A DNA stretch of 64,000 nt from Streptomyces sp. CC208A (GTDB lineage: Bacteria; Actinomycetota; Actinomycetes; Streptomycetales; Streptomycetaceae), in the NCBI RefSeq assembly GCF_030010625.1, contig NZ_JASCXN010000025.1, forward strand, positions 61,508-125,507, in the 5' to 3' direction. The notes below the pieces were generated by a model that was not told where the DNA came from, searched no databases, and saw nothing but the letters and a program-made list of their open reading frames with translations. Positions 8,599 to 18,108 of this stretch are shown one piece after another; the first letter of the stretch is position 1; each line of letters begins with the position of its first letter. A program made the position numbers and the translations under genes.

Positions 8599-10047
8599 TC
8601 ACGGCCGCAGGCCGTGCTCCCGCGTCACGTCCTCGTCCACCGGCCGGTCGAGGCGGGCGTCGAAGCGGGCGAGCGGCTTGGCCGCGTCGACGGCGGGGGC
8701 GTCGACACCGGCCCAGGCCAGGATGCGGGCGGTGGCCTTCTCCCGGTCGGCGTCGGTGAGTCCGGCGACGTTGGCGCCGTGGTTGCCGCCGGGCGCGACG
8801 AAGACGTGGCTGTCGCGGGCGCCCTTGCCGAGGCGGAAGGGCTCGGCACCCCACGGGTCGTTCTCTCCGTAGACGAAGAGCATCTGGTTCGCGTTCTTGC
8901 GGACCCAGTTGTCGACGTCCCGCATCACCTGCGGCTTGAACTTCATGGGGATCTCGCGCGGCACGAAGCTGCTGGCCGGCTGGTAGCCGTAGCGGCTGAG
9001 GCCGTCGAGGTGCGGCTGCCTGATGGTGGGCGAGCCGAGTTCGGTGGCCGCCTGGTAGTAGTACGGCGTGTAGTACTCCAGGCCCTGGTCGGTGTAGAAG
9101 GACCAGCCGGAGTACTCGTCGATCGTGTTGTAGACCTCGTCGTCGCTCGCGGTCGCCGCGTTCGGGATCTTGTCGCAGACGGACTCGCCGTAGTACTGCC
9201 AGAAGCCCCACACGAAGTCGAGGACGACGGCCTCGTACGCCTTGTCGAGCGAACCGACCGTGTTGAAGGTGGCGCCCTCGGTCTCGGCCCACTCCTCGTA
9301 CTTCTTCTGCAGCGGCTCGCGGCGGATCAGGGCCTCGCGCTGGAGGGAGTTGAGGCGGTCGCGGCACTCCTTGGTGCCGACGTTCTCGAAGAACCGGTCG
9401 TAGGCCGAGTCCTCCTTGTTCACCACGTCGTTGGGGGCCACGTAGGCGACGACGCCGTCCATGTCGCGCGGGTAGAAGCGCTCGTAGTAGGTGGCGGTCA
9501 TGCCGCCCTTCGAGCCGCCGGTGGAGAGCCAGTTCTTGCCGTAGATCTTCTTCAGGGCGGTGAAGATGCGGTGCTGGTCGCTGGCGGCCTGCCAGATGTC
9601 GAGCTTGGACCAGTCGGCGGGCTGCGGCCGCGACGGCGTGAAGAAGCGGTACTCCATGGAGATCTGGTTGCCGTCGACGATCCGGGTCGGCTCCGACCGG
9701 CCGGGGTTGGTGCTCAGGCCGTAGCCGCTGGTCCGGAAGACGGTGGGGCGGTCGGTGCCCTTGTGGAGGACCGAGATCCGCTGCTGGAACGTGCCGGCCC
9801 ACGGGCGCCGGTGGTCGACCGGCTGCGCGTAGTTCAGGACGAAGAAGCGGTAGCCGGCGTACGGCTTCTCCTCGATCAGGCTCATCCCCGGGATCGCCAG
9901 GAGGCGGTCCTTGATGTCCGAGCTCTGCGCGTCCGCGACCGTGCTGCGGGACTCCGTGTCGGCGGCGGTGGCGGTGGCCACGCCGGTGGAGCCCACGGTG
10001 CCTATGAGCACCGAAAGCGACAGCATCAGTCTCAGCGACTTACGCAT
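8599..10047 (-). CDS. Secreted tripeptidyl aminopeptidase, peptidase family S28
   Basis: 482 residues. The ATG at 10047 is preceded by GGGAGGG and opens a Sec signal peptide (RKSLRLMLSLSVLIGTVGS, cut near ATA-A). The mature part has FQQRISVLHKG, the serine nucleophile region STGGSKGGMTATYYE, and a late GGNHGANV segment with the catalytic histidine. This is the Streptomyces PS-10/S28 tripeptidyl aminopeptidase group, which releases N-terminal tripeptides from extracellular proteins. Convergent with the hexosaminidase gene. Confidence 0.9.
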   Translation of the reverse strand: MRKSLRLMLSLSVLIGTVGSTGVATATAADTESRSTVADAQSSDIKDRLLAIPGMSLIEEKPYAGYRFFVLNYAQPVDHRRPWAGTFQQRISVLHKGTDRPTVFRTSGYGLSTNPGRSEPTRIVDGNQISMEYRFFTPSRPQPADWSKLDIWQAASDQHRIFTALKKIYGKNWLSTGGSKGGMTATYYERFYPRDMDGVVAYVAPNDVVNKEDSAYDRFFENVGTKECRDRLNSLQREALIRREPLQKKYEEWAETEGATFNTVGSLDKAYEAVVLDFVWGFWQYYGESVCDKIPNAATASDDEVYNTIDEYSGWSFYTDQGLEYYTPYYYQAATELGSPTIRQPHLDGLSRYGYQPASSFVPREIPMKFKPQVMRDVDNWVRKNANQMLFVYGENDPWGAEPFRLGKGARDSHVFVAPGGNHGANVAGLTDADREKATARILAWAGVDAPAVDAAKPLARFDARLDRPVDEDVTREHGLRP

Positions 10048-10134
10048 GCACCCTCCCCATGATTCACAACGGTGTCGTGAACCTAGCGGGGTCAACGTGC
10101 GGGCCGCCAGACCCGGTTGGGCCTTACCTCCGTA

Positions 10135-10629
10135 TCAGCACAGGATCCAGCCGGTGGCGGCCGACCGTCCGGAGACCGTCGCGGTGGCGCGGACGCACCG
10201 GTTGAGCGCGTGCACGGTCACCGGTCCGGCCTGCCGCCCCCATGTCCCGCCGACGACCGCGGCCCGCCCGCCGCGCGGCTGCAGCGTGACCTTCATGGGC
10301 CGCGGCGCGCCCGGCCGCTTGGCGAGGACCAGCGCGCAGGCGTACTGCCGGGTCCGGTAGACACGCAGCTCGCCGGTGGCGAAGGAGACCGTACGGGCGG
10401 GCCGCCCCTGGCAGACCGAGACCGCGTCGGCGCTGCCGGTCCCCGGGCCGGCCAGGACGAGCAGCCCGGCGGTGCAGGCGAGGACGAGGGCGTACGCGAC
10501 GGGGTGCACGCGCGCGCGTGCGAGGAACCGGCGGAGGACCCCTTGGCCGTACGCGCGCGTGCGCGAGGGGCTCTGGTCGTACGCGCGCGTGCGCCCGGTG
10601 AACCGTCGGACCGCCGTACCTCCGGGCAT
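10135..10629 (-). CDS. Small membrane-anchored or secreted hypothetical protein
   Basis: 164 residues of unknown function. Residues ~40-62 (AYALVLACTAGLLVLAGPG) form one membrane segment or signal anchor, followed by ~100 extracytoplasmic residues containing four cysteines (C75, C98, C143 and the terminal C164). The N-terminal 35 residues contain a repeated RTRAY motif encoded by alternating purine-pyrimidine DNA. That part may be untranslated: a GTG at 10506 (VHPVAY) would start just before the hydrophobic segment. Confidence 0.65.
   Translation of the reverse strand: MPGGTAVRRFTGRTRAYDQSPSRTRAYGQGVLRRFLARARVHPVAYALVLACTAGLLVLAGPGTGSADAVSVCQGRPARTVSFATGELRVYRTRQYACALVLAKRPGAPRPMKVTLQPRGGRAAVVGGTWGRQAGPVTVHALNRCVRATATVSGRSAATGWILC
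10504..10594. repeat. Three alternating purine-pyrimidine (Z-DNA-prone) tracts
   Basis: Two identical 17-bp copies at 10548-10564 and 10578-10594 start 30 bp apart. A related 18-bp tract lies at 10504-10521. All are uninterrupted alternation of purine and pyrimidine dominated by CG steps. They overlap the 5' end of the small hypothetical gene. Confidence 0.6.
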
Positions 10630-10760
10630 GCCCGTTCCTCCCCCGCTCTCCCCTGCCGACCTTCCGCCGGTCTTCCCCCGGCCCGTACAGGCTTACGACG
10701 CCTCCGACGCCCGTACGGTTGCCTCCGTGAGGCGGGTCACCCGGCGGGGCACCCCCGTGT

Positions 10761-13700
10761 TCAGAGGGTGACGGGCGCCTCCTCCGGCTCCGCCTCCGGG
10801 TCCGCCTCGCCGATGAAGGTGCGCCACAGGGCCGCGTACCGGCCGTCCAGGGCGAGGAGCTCGTCGTGGCTGCCGTCCTCGGCGATCCGGCCGTGGTCCA
10901 TGACGACGACCCGGTCGGCGCGGGCCGCCGTGGTGAGGCGGTGGGCCACGATCAGGGTCGTACGGCGGCCGGAGAGGCGGTCGGTGGCGGCGTTCACCTG
11001 GGCCTCGGTGGCCAGGTCGAGGGCGGCGGTGGCCTCGTCGAGGAGCAGGACGTCCGGGCCGACCAGCTCGGCGCGGGCCAGGGCGATCAGCTGGCGCTGG
11101 CCCGCCGACAGGTTCCGGCCTCGTTCGGCGACCTCGTGGAGGTAGCCGCCGTCGAGGGTGGCGATCATGTCGTGGGCGCCGGCCGCGCGGGCCGCCGCCT
11201 CCACCTCGGCGTCGGTCGCGTCCGGGCGCCCGTACGCGATGGCGTCGCGGATCGTCCCGGCGAAGAGGTACGCCTCCTGGGGGACGACGCCGAGCCGGTG
11301 CCGGTACGCGGTGAGGTCGAGCTCCCGCAGGTCGGTGCCGTCCGCCGTGACCCGGCCCGAGGTCGGGTCGTAGAACCGGGCGACCAGCTTGACCAGGGTG
11401 GACTTGCCGGCGCCGGTCTCGCCGACGAAGGCGACGGTCTGCCCGGCCGGGATGCGCAGGTCGATGCCGCTGAGGGCCGCCTCCTCCGTGCCGTAGGCGA
11501 AGGACACGTCCTCGAAGGCGATCTCGCCGCGCAGGGACGGCACCGCGCGGGGCTCGTCGGCGGCGGCCGTGGAGGCCGGCTCCCGGAGCAGTTCCTGCAT
11601 GCGGCCGAGGGAGACGGCGGCCTGCTGGTAGCCGTCGAAGACCTGGGAGAGCTGCTGGACGGGGGCGAAGAACAGCTCGATGTAGAGGAGGTAGGCGACG
11701 AGGGCGCCGGTGGTGAGGGTGCCCGCCTCGATCCGGTTCGCGCCGACGATCATGACGGCCGCGGCGGCGCCCGAGGACAGCAGGGTGACGAACGGGAAGT
11801 AGACGGAGATCAGCCACTGGCCGTGCACGCGCGCGTCCCGGTAGGCGTCGCCCCGCTCCGCGAACCGCGCGGCCCCCGCCCGCTGCCGGCCGAAGGCCTG
11901 CACGATCCGCAGCCCGGCGACGGACTCCTGGAGGTCGGCGTTGACGACGCCGATCCGCTCGCGGGCCAGCTCGTACGCCTTCACGCTGGAGCGGCGGAAG
12001 TAGTACGTGGCGACGGCGAGGACCGGCAGGGTCGCGAAGACCACCAGGGCCAGCTGGAGGTCGAGGACGAGCAGCGCCACCATGATCCCGAAGAAGGTGA
12101 CGACCGAGACGAAGGCGGTGACCAAACCCGTCTGGAGGAAGGTCGACATGGCGTCGACGTCCGTCGTCATCCGGGTCATGATCCGGCCGGTCAGCTCGCG
12201 CTCGTAGTAGTCCAGGCCGAGCCGCTGGAGCTGGGCGAAGATCTTCAGGCGGAGCGCGTAGAGCACCCGCTCGCCGGTGCGGCCGGTCATCCGGATCTCG
12301 GCGGTCTGCGCCACCCACTGCACGAGGACGGTGACCAGCGCGAGCGCGGAGGCGGCCCAGACGGCGCCGATCGCCAGCTGGTTCACGCCCTCGTCGATGC
12401 CGTGCCGGATGAGGACCGGGAGCAGCAGACCCGCGCCGGCGTCGAGGGCGACCAGGCCGAGGCTGATGAGGAGCGGCAGGCCGAAGCCGCGCAGCAGCCT
12501 GCGCAGCCCGTAGCTGTCCTCCGGCCGCACGGCCCGCCTCTCGTCGACGTCCGGGGTGTCGGCGGCGGGCGGCAGGGCGGCGACGGCGGCGAGCAGCTCG
12601 GGGGTGGCACCGGCCGCCTTCGCCTCGCCGCGGCCGGCGGTCTCGTCCCGCACCCACAGGGCGGGGGTGATGCCCCGCTCGGCGTCGAACTCGGCGTCCA
12701 GCTCGGCCCGCAGTCCGTCGTCCCCCTCGGGGGCCTCGGCGGTCTTCAGGAGGTGGCCCGGCGAGACGCCGCCCAGCTCGTCAGGGTCGGTGAGGAGACG
12801 GCGGTAGAGCGCGGAACGTTCCTGGAGCTCCTCGTGGGTGCCGAGGTCGGCGAGCCGGCCGCCGTCGAGGACGGCGATCCGGTCGGCGAGCCCGAGGGTG
12901 GAGCGGCGGTGGGCGATGAGCAGGGTCGTGCGGCCCGCCATGACGGCCTTCAGGGCCTCGTGGATCTCGTGCTCGACCTTGGCGTCCACGGCGGAGGTGG
13001 CGTCGTCGAGGACGAGGAGCCGGGGGTCGGTGAGGATCGCGCGGGCCAGGGCGATCCGCTGGCGCTGCCCGCCGGAGAGGGTGAGGCCGTGCTCGCCGAC
13101 CTTGGTGGCGTAGCCGTCCGGCAGCTCGGCGATGAACCGGTCGGCGCGGGCGGCCCGGGCGGCGGCCTCGATCTGCTCGTCGGTGGCGTCGGGGAGCCCG
13201 TACGCGATGTTGGCGCGGACGGTGTCGGAGAAGAGGAAGGAGTCCTCGGGGACGAGCCCGATCGCGGCCCGCAGCGACTCCAGGGTCAGCTCGCGCACGT
13301 CGTGGCCGCCGACGAGGACGGCGCCGCGGGACACGTCGTAGAAGCGGGGCAGGAGGAGGGAGACGGTGGACTTCCCGGAGCCGGAGGAGCCGACGAGGGC
13401 GACGGTCTCCCCGGCCCGCAGCTCCAGCGAGAACCCGTCGAGGACGGGCTTCCCGCCGCCGTCCCCGTACGCGAACGACACGTCGTCGAACTCGACGGTC
13501 GCGGGCGCGTCGGCGGGCAGCTCCTTCGTGCCGTCCTCGATGGCCGGCTCGGTGTCGATCAGCTCGACGACCCGCTCCACGCCCGCGCGTGCCTGCTGGC
13601 CGACGGTGAGGACCATGGCGAGCATCCGGACGGGGCCGACGAGGGAGGCCAGGTAGGCGGAGAAGGCGACGAAGGTGCCGAGGGTGATCTGGCCCCGGGC

Positions 13701-14516
13701 GGCGAGCCAGCCGCCGAGCGCGAGGACGCCGACCTGCCCGAGGGCGGGGACGGCCTGGAGGGCGGGGGTGTAGAGGGAGTTCAGACGGATGGTCCGCAGC
13801 CGGGCGGCGAACAGCTTCCGCCCCGCCTCCCGGATCTTCCCGGTCTCCTGCTCCTCCTGCCCGAAGCCCTTCACGACCCGGACCCCGGTGACGGCCCCGT
13901 CGACGACCCCGGCGACCCCGGCGGCCTCCTGCTGGGCGGCCCAGGTGGCCGGGTGCAGCCGGGTACGGCTGCGCTTGGCGATCCACCAGAGGGCGGGCGC
14001 GACGGCGAGGGCGACGAGCGTCAGCGGGATCGACAGCCAGGCCATGACGGCCAGCGAGATGAGGAACAGCAGGACGTTCCCGATGGTCATCGGGAGCATG
14101 AAGAGCAGGCCCTGGATGAGCTGGAGGTCGCTGGTGGCCCGCCCGACGACCTGCCCGGTGGAGAGCTCGTCCTGCCGCCGCCCGTCGAGCCGCAGGATCG
14201 TGCCGTACATGTCCTCCCGGAGGTCCCGCTGCACGTCGAGCGCGAGCCGCCCGCCGTAGTAGCGCCGGATGTACGTGAGGACGTACACGAGCACGGCGGC
14301 GCCGAGCAGCAGCCCGGTCCACACGGCGAGGGACCGCGAACCGGTCCCGATCACGTCGTCGATGATCACCTTGGTGATCAGCGGCACCAGGGCGAGCAGC
14401 GCCATGCCGGCCAGCGAAGAGCCCAGCGCGAGCACGACGTCCGCCTTGTACCGCCAGGCGTACGCCCACAAGCGCCGCGCCCACCCCTGTTCCCGCTGCT
14501 GCCCCACCACCGCCAC
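10761..14516 (-). CDS. Fused double ABC exporter (TMD-NBD-TMD-NBD)
   Basis: 1251 residues, two complete exporter halves in one polypeptide. The first membrane domain is about residues 20-320 and its ATPase about 345-590, with Walker A GSSGSGKS near 373, signature LSGGQRQR near 478 and LLVLDDATSAVD. An acidic linker with LLKTAEAPEGDDGL joins the second membrane domain (~670-960) and ATPase, with Walker A GETGAGKS near 1030 and LSAGQRQLIALAR near 1135. In the second ATPase the signature is LSAGQ rather than LSGGQ. Such exporters usually arise from adjacent heterodimeric genes and pump lipids, drugs or peptides. The start is GTG at 14516 with GGGAGG 6 bases upstream; an ATG 45 bases earlier lacks a site. 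Confidence 0.93.
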   Translation of the reverse strand: MAVVGQQREQGWARRLWAYAWRYKADVVLALGSSLAGMALLALVPLITKVIIDDVIGTGSRSLAVWTGLLLGAAVLVYVLTYIRRYYGGRLALDVQRDLREDMYGTILRLDGRRQDELSTGQVVGRATSDLQLIQGLLFMLPMTIGNVLLFLISLAVMAWLSIPLTLVALAVAPALWWIAKRSRTRLHPATWAAQQEAAGVAGVVDGAVTGVRVVKGFGQEEQETGKIREAGRKLFAARLRTIRLNSLYTPALQAVPALGQVGVLALGGWLAARGQITLGTFVAFSAYLASLVGPVRMLAMVLTVGQQARAGVERVVELIDTEPAIEDGTKELPADAPATVEFDDVSFAYGDGGGKPVLDGFSLELRAGETVALVGSSGSGKSTVSLLLPRFYDVSRGAVLVGGHDVRELTLESLRAAIGLVPEDSFLFSDTVRANIAYGLPDATDEQIEAAARAARADRFIAELPDGYATKVGEHGLTLSGGQRQRIALARAILTDPRLLVLDDATSAVDAKVEHEIHEALKAVMAGRTTLLIAHRRSTLGLADRIAVLDGGRLADLGTHEELQERSALYRRLLTDPDELGGVSPGHLLKTAEAPEGDDGLRAELDAEFDAERGITPALWVRDETAGRGEAKAAGATPELLAAVAALPPAADTPDVDERRAVRPEDSYGLRRLLRGFGLPLLISLGLVALDAGAGLLLPVLIRHGIDEGVNQLAIGAVWAASALALVTVLVQWVAQTAEIRMTGRTGERVLYALRLKIFAQLQRLGLDYYERELTGRIMTRMTTDVDAMSTFLQTGLVTAFVSVVTFFGIMVALLVLDLQLALVVFATLPVLAVATYYFRRSSVKAYELARERIGVVNADLQESVAGLRIVQAFGRQRAGAARFAERGDAYRDARVHGQWLISVYFPFVTLLSSGAAAAVMIVGANRIEAGTLTTGALVAYLLYIELFFAPVQQLSQVFDGYQQAAVSLGRMQELLREPASTAAADEPRAVPSLRGEIAFEDVSFAYGTEEAALSGIDLRIPAGQTVAFVGETGAGKSTLVKLVARFYDPTSGRVTADGTDLRELDLTAYRHRLGVVPQEAYLFAGTIRDAIAYGRPDATDAEVEAAARAAGAHDMIATLDGGYLHEVAERGRNLSAGQRQLIALARAELVGPDVLLLDEATAALDLATEAQVNAATDRLSGRRTTLIVAHRLTTAARADRVVVMDHGRIAEDGSHDELLALDGRYAALWRTFIGEADPEAEPEEAPVTL

Positions 14517-14610
14517 GTGGCGCCTCCCGTTCGTCCTGCCTGGTCTACCGGAAGGCTGCAACGTGTCCGACGTGGGTTTTCATCCCGGGGCGGGGATCCG
14601 GGGCAGAGAT

Positions 14611-14638
14611 CGGTCCGAGGTCGTAGGACCTCGGACCG
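14611..14638 (-). terminator. Terminator after the small secreted protein gene
   Basis: Perfect 12-bp stem CGGTCCGAGGTC / GACCTCGGACCG with loop GTAG, 15 bases beyond the stop of the gene at 14654-15067. Confidence 0.85.
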
Positions 14639-14653
14639 GGGGCAGCAGGTGCC

Positions 14654-15067
14654 CTACAAGGTCGTGGAGACGCCGTTGGTGACGTCGGTGACCACGATGT
14701 TGCTCCACACCAGCTTCATGGACTTGGTGCAGTCGGGCTGGAGGTTGGCGGTGACCGTGACGCTGAAGTTGGCCTTGCCGTTCTGGGCGGGCACGTCCTC
14801 GCCCGCGCCGAAGGACTGCTTGTTGTCGGCCTGCGGCTTGTTACCGCCCTTGTTGACGCACTGGGCGTCGGCGGTGACCTCGATGCGGACCTGGTCCAGG
14901 TTGCCGAGACCGGCTTCCTTTCCCGTGACGGTCAGGGTGTTGCCGGAGGTACTGGCCGACACCGTGACGAAGTGCGCGCTCCCCGCCTGGGCTGCGGGAG
15001 CGAGGAACCCGACGAGACCGAGTGCCACCCCCGCGGGCAGCAGGAATGCGGAGTGACGACGACGCAT
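14654..15067 (-). CDS. Small secreted protein, unknown function
   Basis: 137 residues. Start ATG at 15067 has GAAGAGG at the right distance; an in-frame ATG 24 bases upstream does not. Residues 1-~29 are a Sec signal (RRRHSAFLLPAGVALGLVGF ending AQA-G). The mature ~108 residues are beta-rich (VTVSASTSGNTLTVTG), with two cysteines likely forming a disulfide, and look like an Ig-like or immunoglobulin-fold exported protein. I do not recognise a specific family. It has its own terminator. Confidence 0.8.
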   Translation of the reverse strand: MRRRHSAFLLPAGVALGLVGFLAPAAQAGSAHFVTVSASTSGNTLTVTGKEAGLGNLDQVRIEVTADAQCVNKGGNKPQADNKQSFGAGEDVPAQNGKANFSVTVTANLQPDCTKSMKLVWSNIVVTDVTNGVSTTL

Positions 15068-15172
15068 GAGAGTTCGCCTCTTCGGGTACATGTTGAGCGT
15101 ATGCGGGCGGTTATCCGAGAGAGCGTGCGTACTTTCCTCAGGCTATGCCCGCATATGCCAATATGCCCACGC

Positions 15173-16861
15173 CTACTGATGAGTCGGTGCGAACATGCGT
15201 ACCCGGGCGGGGAGCACCAGCAGGGAAGGCCCCGGCGTCCCCAGGGCCTTCTTCAGGTCCGTGACCAGCGTTTCCGGGCTCGTGCGGACCGCCGGGACGC
15301 CGAAGGACTCCGCGAGGGCGGCGAAGTCGGGGCGGGTGAGTTCCGTGGCCGCGGCCGTGGTCTCGCCGTACGCGTCGGTCATGTACTCGCGGAGGATGCC
15401 GTAGCCGCCGTCGTCCACGACGAGCCAGGTGACGTCGAGGTCGTACTGCTTCGCCGTGGCCAGTTCCGCGAGGCCGTACATGGCGCCGCCGTCGCCTGAC
15501 ACCGCGAGGACCGGGGTGCCCGGTTCGGCGACGGCCGCGCCGAGGGCGGCCGGGAAGGCGTAGCCGAGGCCGCCGGCGCCCTGGGCGGAGTGCATGGTGT
15601 TGGGGTGGCGGGCGTCGAAGGCGGCCCAGGCCCAGTAGCCGAGGATCGTCATGTCCCAGAAGGACGGCGACCTGGCCGGCAGGGCGGCGCGGACGGCGGC
15701 GAGCAGGTTCTGCTCCAGCTCTCTCCCCTGGGAGTCGATGCGGGCCCGTACCTTCGCAAGGACTTCCCCGACCCGCTCCGCCGCCTTCTCGTCCTCGCGC
15801 TCCCCCGCCGTCTCCAGGAGGGCCTGCAGGGCCAGGCGGGCGTCCGCGTGGATGCCGAGGGCCGGGTGGTTGGCCTCCAGCTTGCCGGGGTCCGCCTCGA
15901 TCTGCACGATCCGGCCGCGCGGGGCGAAGGTGTGGTAGTTCGAGGACAGCTCGCCCAGGCCGCTGCCCACCACCAACAGGACGTCCGCGTCCTCCAGGAA
16001 GTCCGTGACGTGGCGGTCCTCCATCCAGGACTGGAGGGAGAGCGGGTGCGTCCACGGGAACGCGCCCTTCCCGCCGTACGTGGTGACCACGGGCGCGTCA
16101 AGGCGTTCCGCCAGCTGCCGCAGCTTGCCCGCCGCGTCGGCGCGGACCACCCCGCCGCCCGCGACGATCACCGGCCGCTCCGCCGTGGTGAGCCAGTGCG
16201 CGGCGAGGGCGGTCAGCTCGGGGCGCGGCGGCAGCTCGGGCGGGGTCGCGTCCATGCCCGTGACCTGCGGCAGCATCGTCTCCGCGCGCAGCACGTCCTC
16301 GGGGATCTCCACCCAGACCGGCCCGTGCGGGGCCGTCAGCGCCGACTGCCAGGCGGCGGCGATCGCGGACGGGATCTGGGAGGGCGTACGGGCCGTGTGG
16401 ACGGACTTCACGACGTCCCGGAACGACGCCTGCTGGTCCCGCAGCTCGTGGAGGTAGCCGTGCCGGCCGCCGCCGAGCCCGGCGGCGGGGACCTGGCTGC
16501 CGATGGCGAGGACCGGCGCGGAGGCGGCGGCCGCCTCCTGGAGCGCGGCGAGCGACATGAGGGCGCCGGGGCCGGTGGAGAGCAGGAGGGGGGCGGCCTC
16601 GCCGGTGACGCGGCCGTACGCGTCGGCGGCGAAGCCCGCGTTGTTCTCGACGCGCAGGCCGACGTACCGCAGCGTCGAGCGGCGCAGGGCGTCGAACATG
16701 CCGAGGGCGTGCTGGCCGGGGAGGCCGAAGACCGTGGTGGCGCCGAGTCCGGCGAGGGTCTCGACGACGAGGTCGCCTCCGGTGCGGCCCGCGGGCGGGT
16801 TCAGCGCGGCCTCGGTCTGCGCGGCGGTCGGTCGCAGGACCAGGTCGTGGTCGTGGGTCAT
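15173..16861 (-). CDS. Thiamine-diphosphate enzyme (acetolactate synthase-like; candidate 2-ketoarginine decarboxylase)
   Basis: 562 residues with the three domains of the acetolactate-synthase/benzoylformate-decarboxylase family: N-terminal PYR domain with the activating glutamate (RVENNAGFAADAYG, E72), central domain, and PP domain with the metal/TPP motif SGDGGAMYGLAEL (D457) ending near VVDDGGYG. It lies beside a ureohydrolase and a PucR regulator. In Pseudomonas, AruI is a family member that decarboxylates 2-ketoarginine, and its product is later split by a guanidinobutyrase of the ureohydrolase family. The pairing suggests the same here, but this is inference; no FAD-site assessment was possible. 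Confidence 0.88.
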   Translation of the reverse strand: MTHDHDLVLRPTAAQTEAALNPPAGRTGGDLVVETLAGLGATTVFGLPGQHALGMFDALRRSTLRYVGLRVENNAGFAADAYGRVTGEAAPLLLSTGPGALMSLAALQEAAAASAPVLAIGSQVPAAGLGGGRHGYLHELRDQQASFRDVVKSVHTARTPSQIPSAIAAAWQSALTAPHGPVWVEIPEDVLRAETMLPQVTGMDATPPELPPRPELTALAAHWLTTAERPVIVAGGGVVRADAAGKLRQLAERLDAPVVTTYGGKGAFPWTHPLSLQSWMEDRHVTDFLEDADVLLVVGSGLGELSSNYHTFAPRGRIVQIEADPGKLEANHPALGIHADARLALQALLETAGEREDEKAAERVGEVLAKVRARIDSQGRELEQNLLAAVRAALPARSPSFWDMTILGYWAWAAFDARHPNTMHSAQGAGGLGYAFPAALGAAVAEPGTPVLAVSGDGGAMYGLAELATAKQYDLDVTWLVVDDGGYGILREYMTDAYGETTAAATELTRPDFAALAESFGVPAVRTSPETLVTDLKKALGTPGPSLLVLPARVRMFAPTHQ

Positions 16862-16896
16862 GGGCCGGCTTCCTCCGGGCGTCGACGGTCGGGCGT

Positions 16897-16930
16897 GTAC
16901 GGTCTCGTACGGTCCCGTACGGTCCCGTAC
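16897..16930. repeat. Three tandem 10-bp repeats in the TPP-enzyme promoter
   Basis: Unit GTACGGTCYC repeated three times at 16897-16926 and followed by GTAC. A 10-bp period puts every copy on the same DNA face. It lies 36-69 bp upstream of the start at 16861, so it is probably an operator array. Confidence 0.6.
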
Positions 16931-16994
16931 ACGAGAATGCCCGGCCCGCCCCGTGCGGGCGGACCGGGCACCCCCGGGAATTATCGGCCCGGGA

Positions 16995-17963
16995 TCAGCG
17001 GCTCGCCGCGATCTGGCGGGACATGATCGTCGTCAGCTCGTACGCCGTGTGGGAGGCGGCGACCGAGGTGATCTCGGCGTGGTCGTAGGCGGGGGCGACC
17101 TCGACGACGTCGGCGGAGACCAGGTTGCAGGAGGAGAGGCCGCGCAGGATCTCCAGGAGCTCGCGGGAGGTCATGCCGCCCGCCTCGGGGGTGCCGGTGC
17201 CGGGGGCGTGGGCCGGGTCGAGGCAGTCGATGTCGATGGAGATGTACAGCGGGCGGTCGCCGATGCGCTGGCGGAGCTGGTCGGCGACCTCGTCGGCGCC
17301 GCGGCGGTAGACGTCCGCCGAGGTGACGATGCCGAAGCCCATCTTCTCGTCGTCGGTCAGGTCCTGCTTGCCGTAGAGCGGGCCGCGGGTGCCGACGTGC
17401 GACAGGGCCTCGGTGTCGAGGATGCCCTCCTCGACGGCGCGGCGGAACGGGGTGCCGTGGGTGTACTCGGCGCCGAAGTAGGTGTCCCAGGTGTCGAGGT
17501 GGGCGTCGAAGTGGAGCAGGGCGACCGGGCCGTGCTTCTTGGCGACCGAGCGGAGCAGCGGGAGGGCGATGGTGTGGTCGCCGCCGAGGGTCATCATGCG
17601 GGCGCCGGTGCCGAGGAGCTCGTCGGCGGCGGCCTCGATGGTCTCCACGGCCTCGTTGATGTTGAAGGGGTTGACGGCGATGTCGCCGCCGTCGGCGACC
17701 TGGGCGAGGGCGAACGGGGAGGCGTCCTGCGCCGGGTTGTACGGGCGGAGCAGGCGGGAGGCCTCGCGGATCGCGTTGCCGCCGAAGCGGGCGCCGGGCC
17801 GGTAGGAGACGCCGGAGTCGAAGGGGACGCCGACCACGGCGATGTCGGCGGTGCCGACCTCGTCGAGCCGCGGCAGCCGCGCGAACGTCGCGGGACCGGC
17901 GTACCGCGGGACGCGGGACGAGTCGATCGGGCCGCGCGGGGTGCTCTGGTCGCTGCTGCTCAT
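16995..17963 (-). CDS. Ureohydrolase: agmatinase / guanidinobutyrase family
   Basis: 322 residues. All manganese ligands of the arginase/agmatinase family are visible: GGDHT (H130), DAHLD (D153, H155, D157) and DIDCLDPA near residue 240. The segment VADGGDIAVNPFNI and the C-terminal EVAPAYD are typical of agmatinases and guanidinobutyrases rather than arginases. It hydrolyses a guanidino compound to urea and an amine. The ATG at 17963 has AGGAGGC 7 bases upstream. It is in the same orientation as the TPP enzyme (133-bp gap) and divergent from a PucR regulator. Confidence 0.92.
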   Translation of the reverse strand: MSSSDQSTPRGPIDSSRVPRYAGPATFARLPRLDEVGTADIAVVGVPFDSGVSYRPGARFGGNAIREASRLLRPYNPAQDASPFALAQVADGGDIAVNPFNINEAVETIEAAADELLGTGARMMTLGGDHTIALPLLRSVAKKHGPVALLHFDAHLDTWDTYFGAEYTHGTPFRRAVEEGILDTEALSHVGTRGPLYGKQDLTDDEKMGFGIVTSADVYRRGADEVADQLRQRIGDRPLYISIDIDCLDPAHAPGTGTPEAGGMTSRELLEILRGLSSCNLVSADVVEVAPAYDHAEITSVAASHTAYELTTIMSRQIAASR

Positions 17964-18108
17964 GGTCGGTGCCTCCTGGGGGGTGTCGTCGGTCCGACCT
18001 CGGGGTCGGGCATCGGGGTGCGGCTCGACCGTAAGTCGCCCGAAAGCCACATTGAAGTGTACGTTTCCTCCACTGTCGGGGCGCGAGATGTACGAAGGGA
18101 CCACACCC

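Noticed and set aside
10866..15056. 1396-codon plus-strand open frame
   Set aside because: Antisense shadow of the ABC exporter; low-complexity Gly/Asp/Glu/Val composition and no domain.
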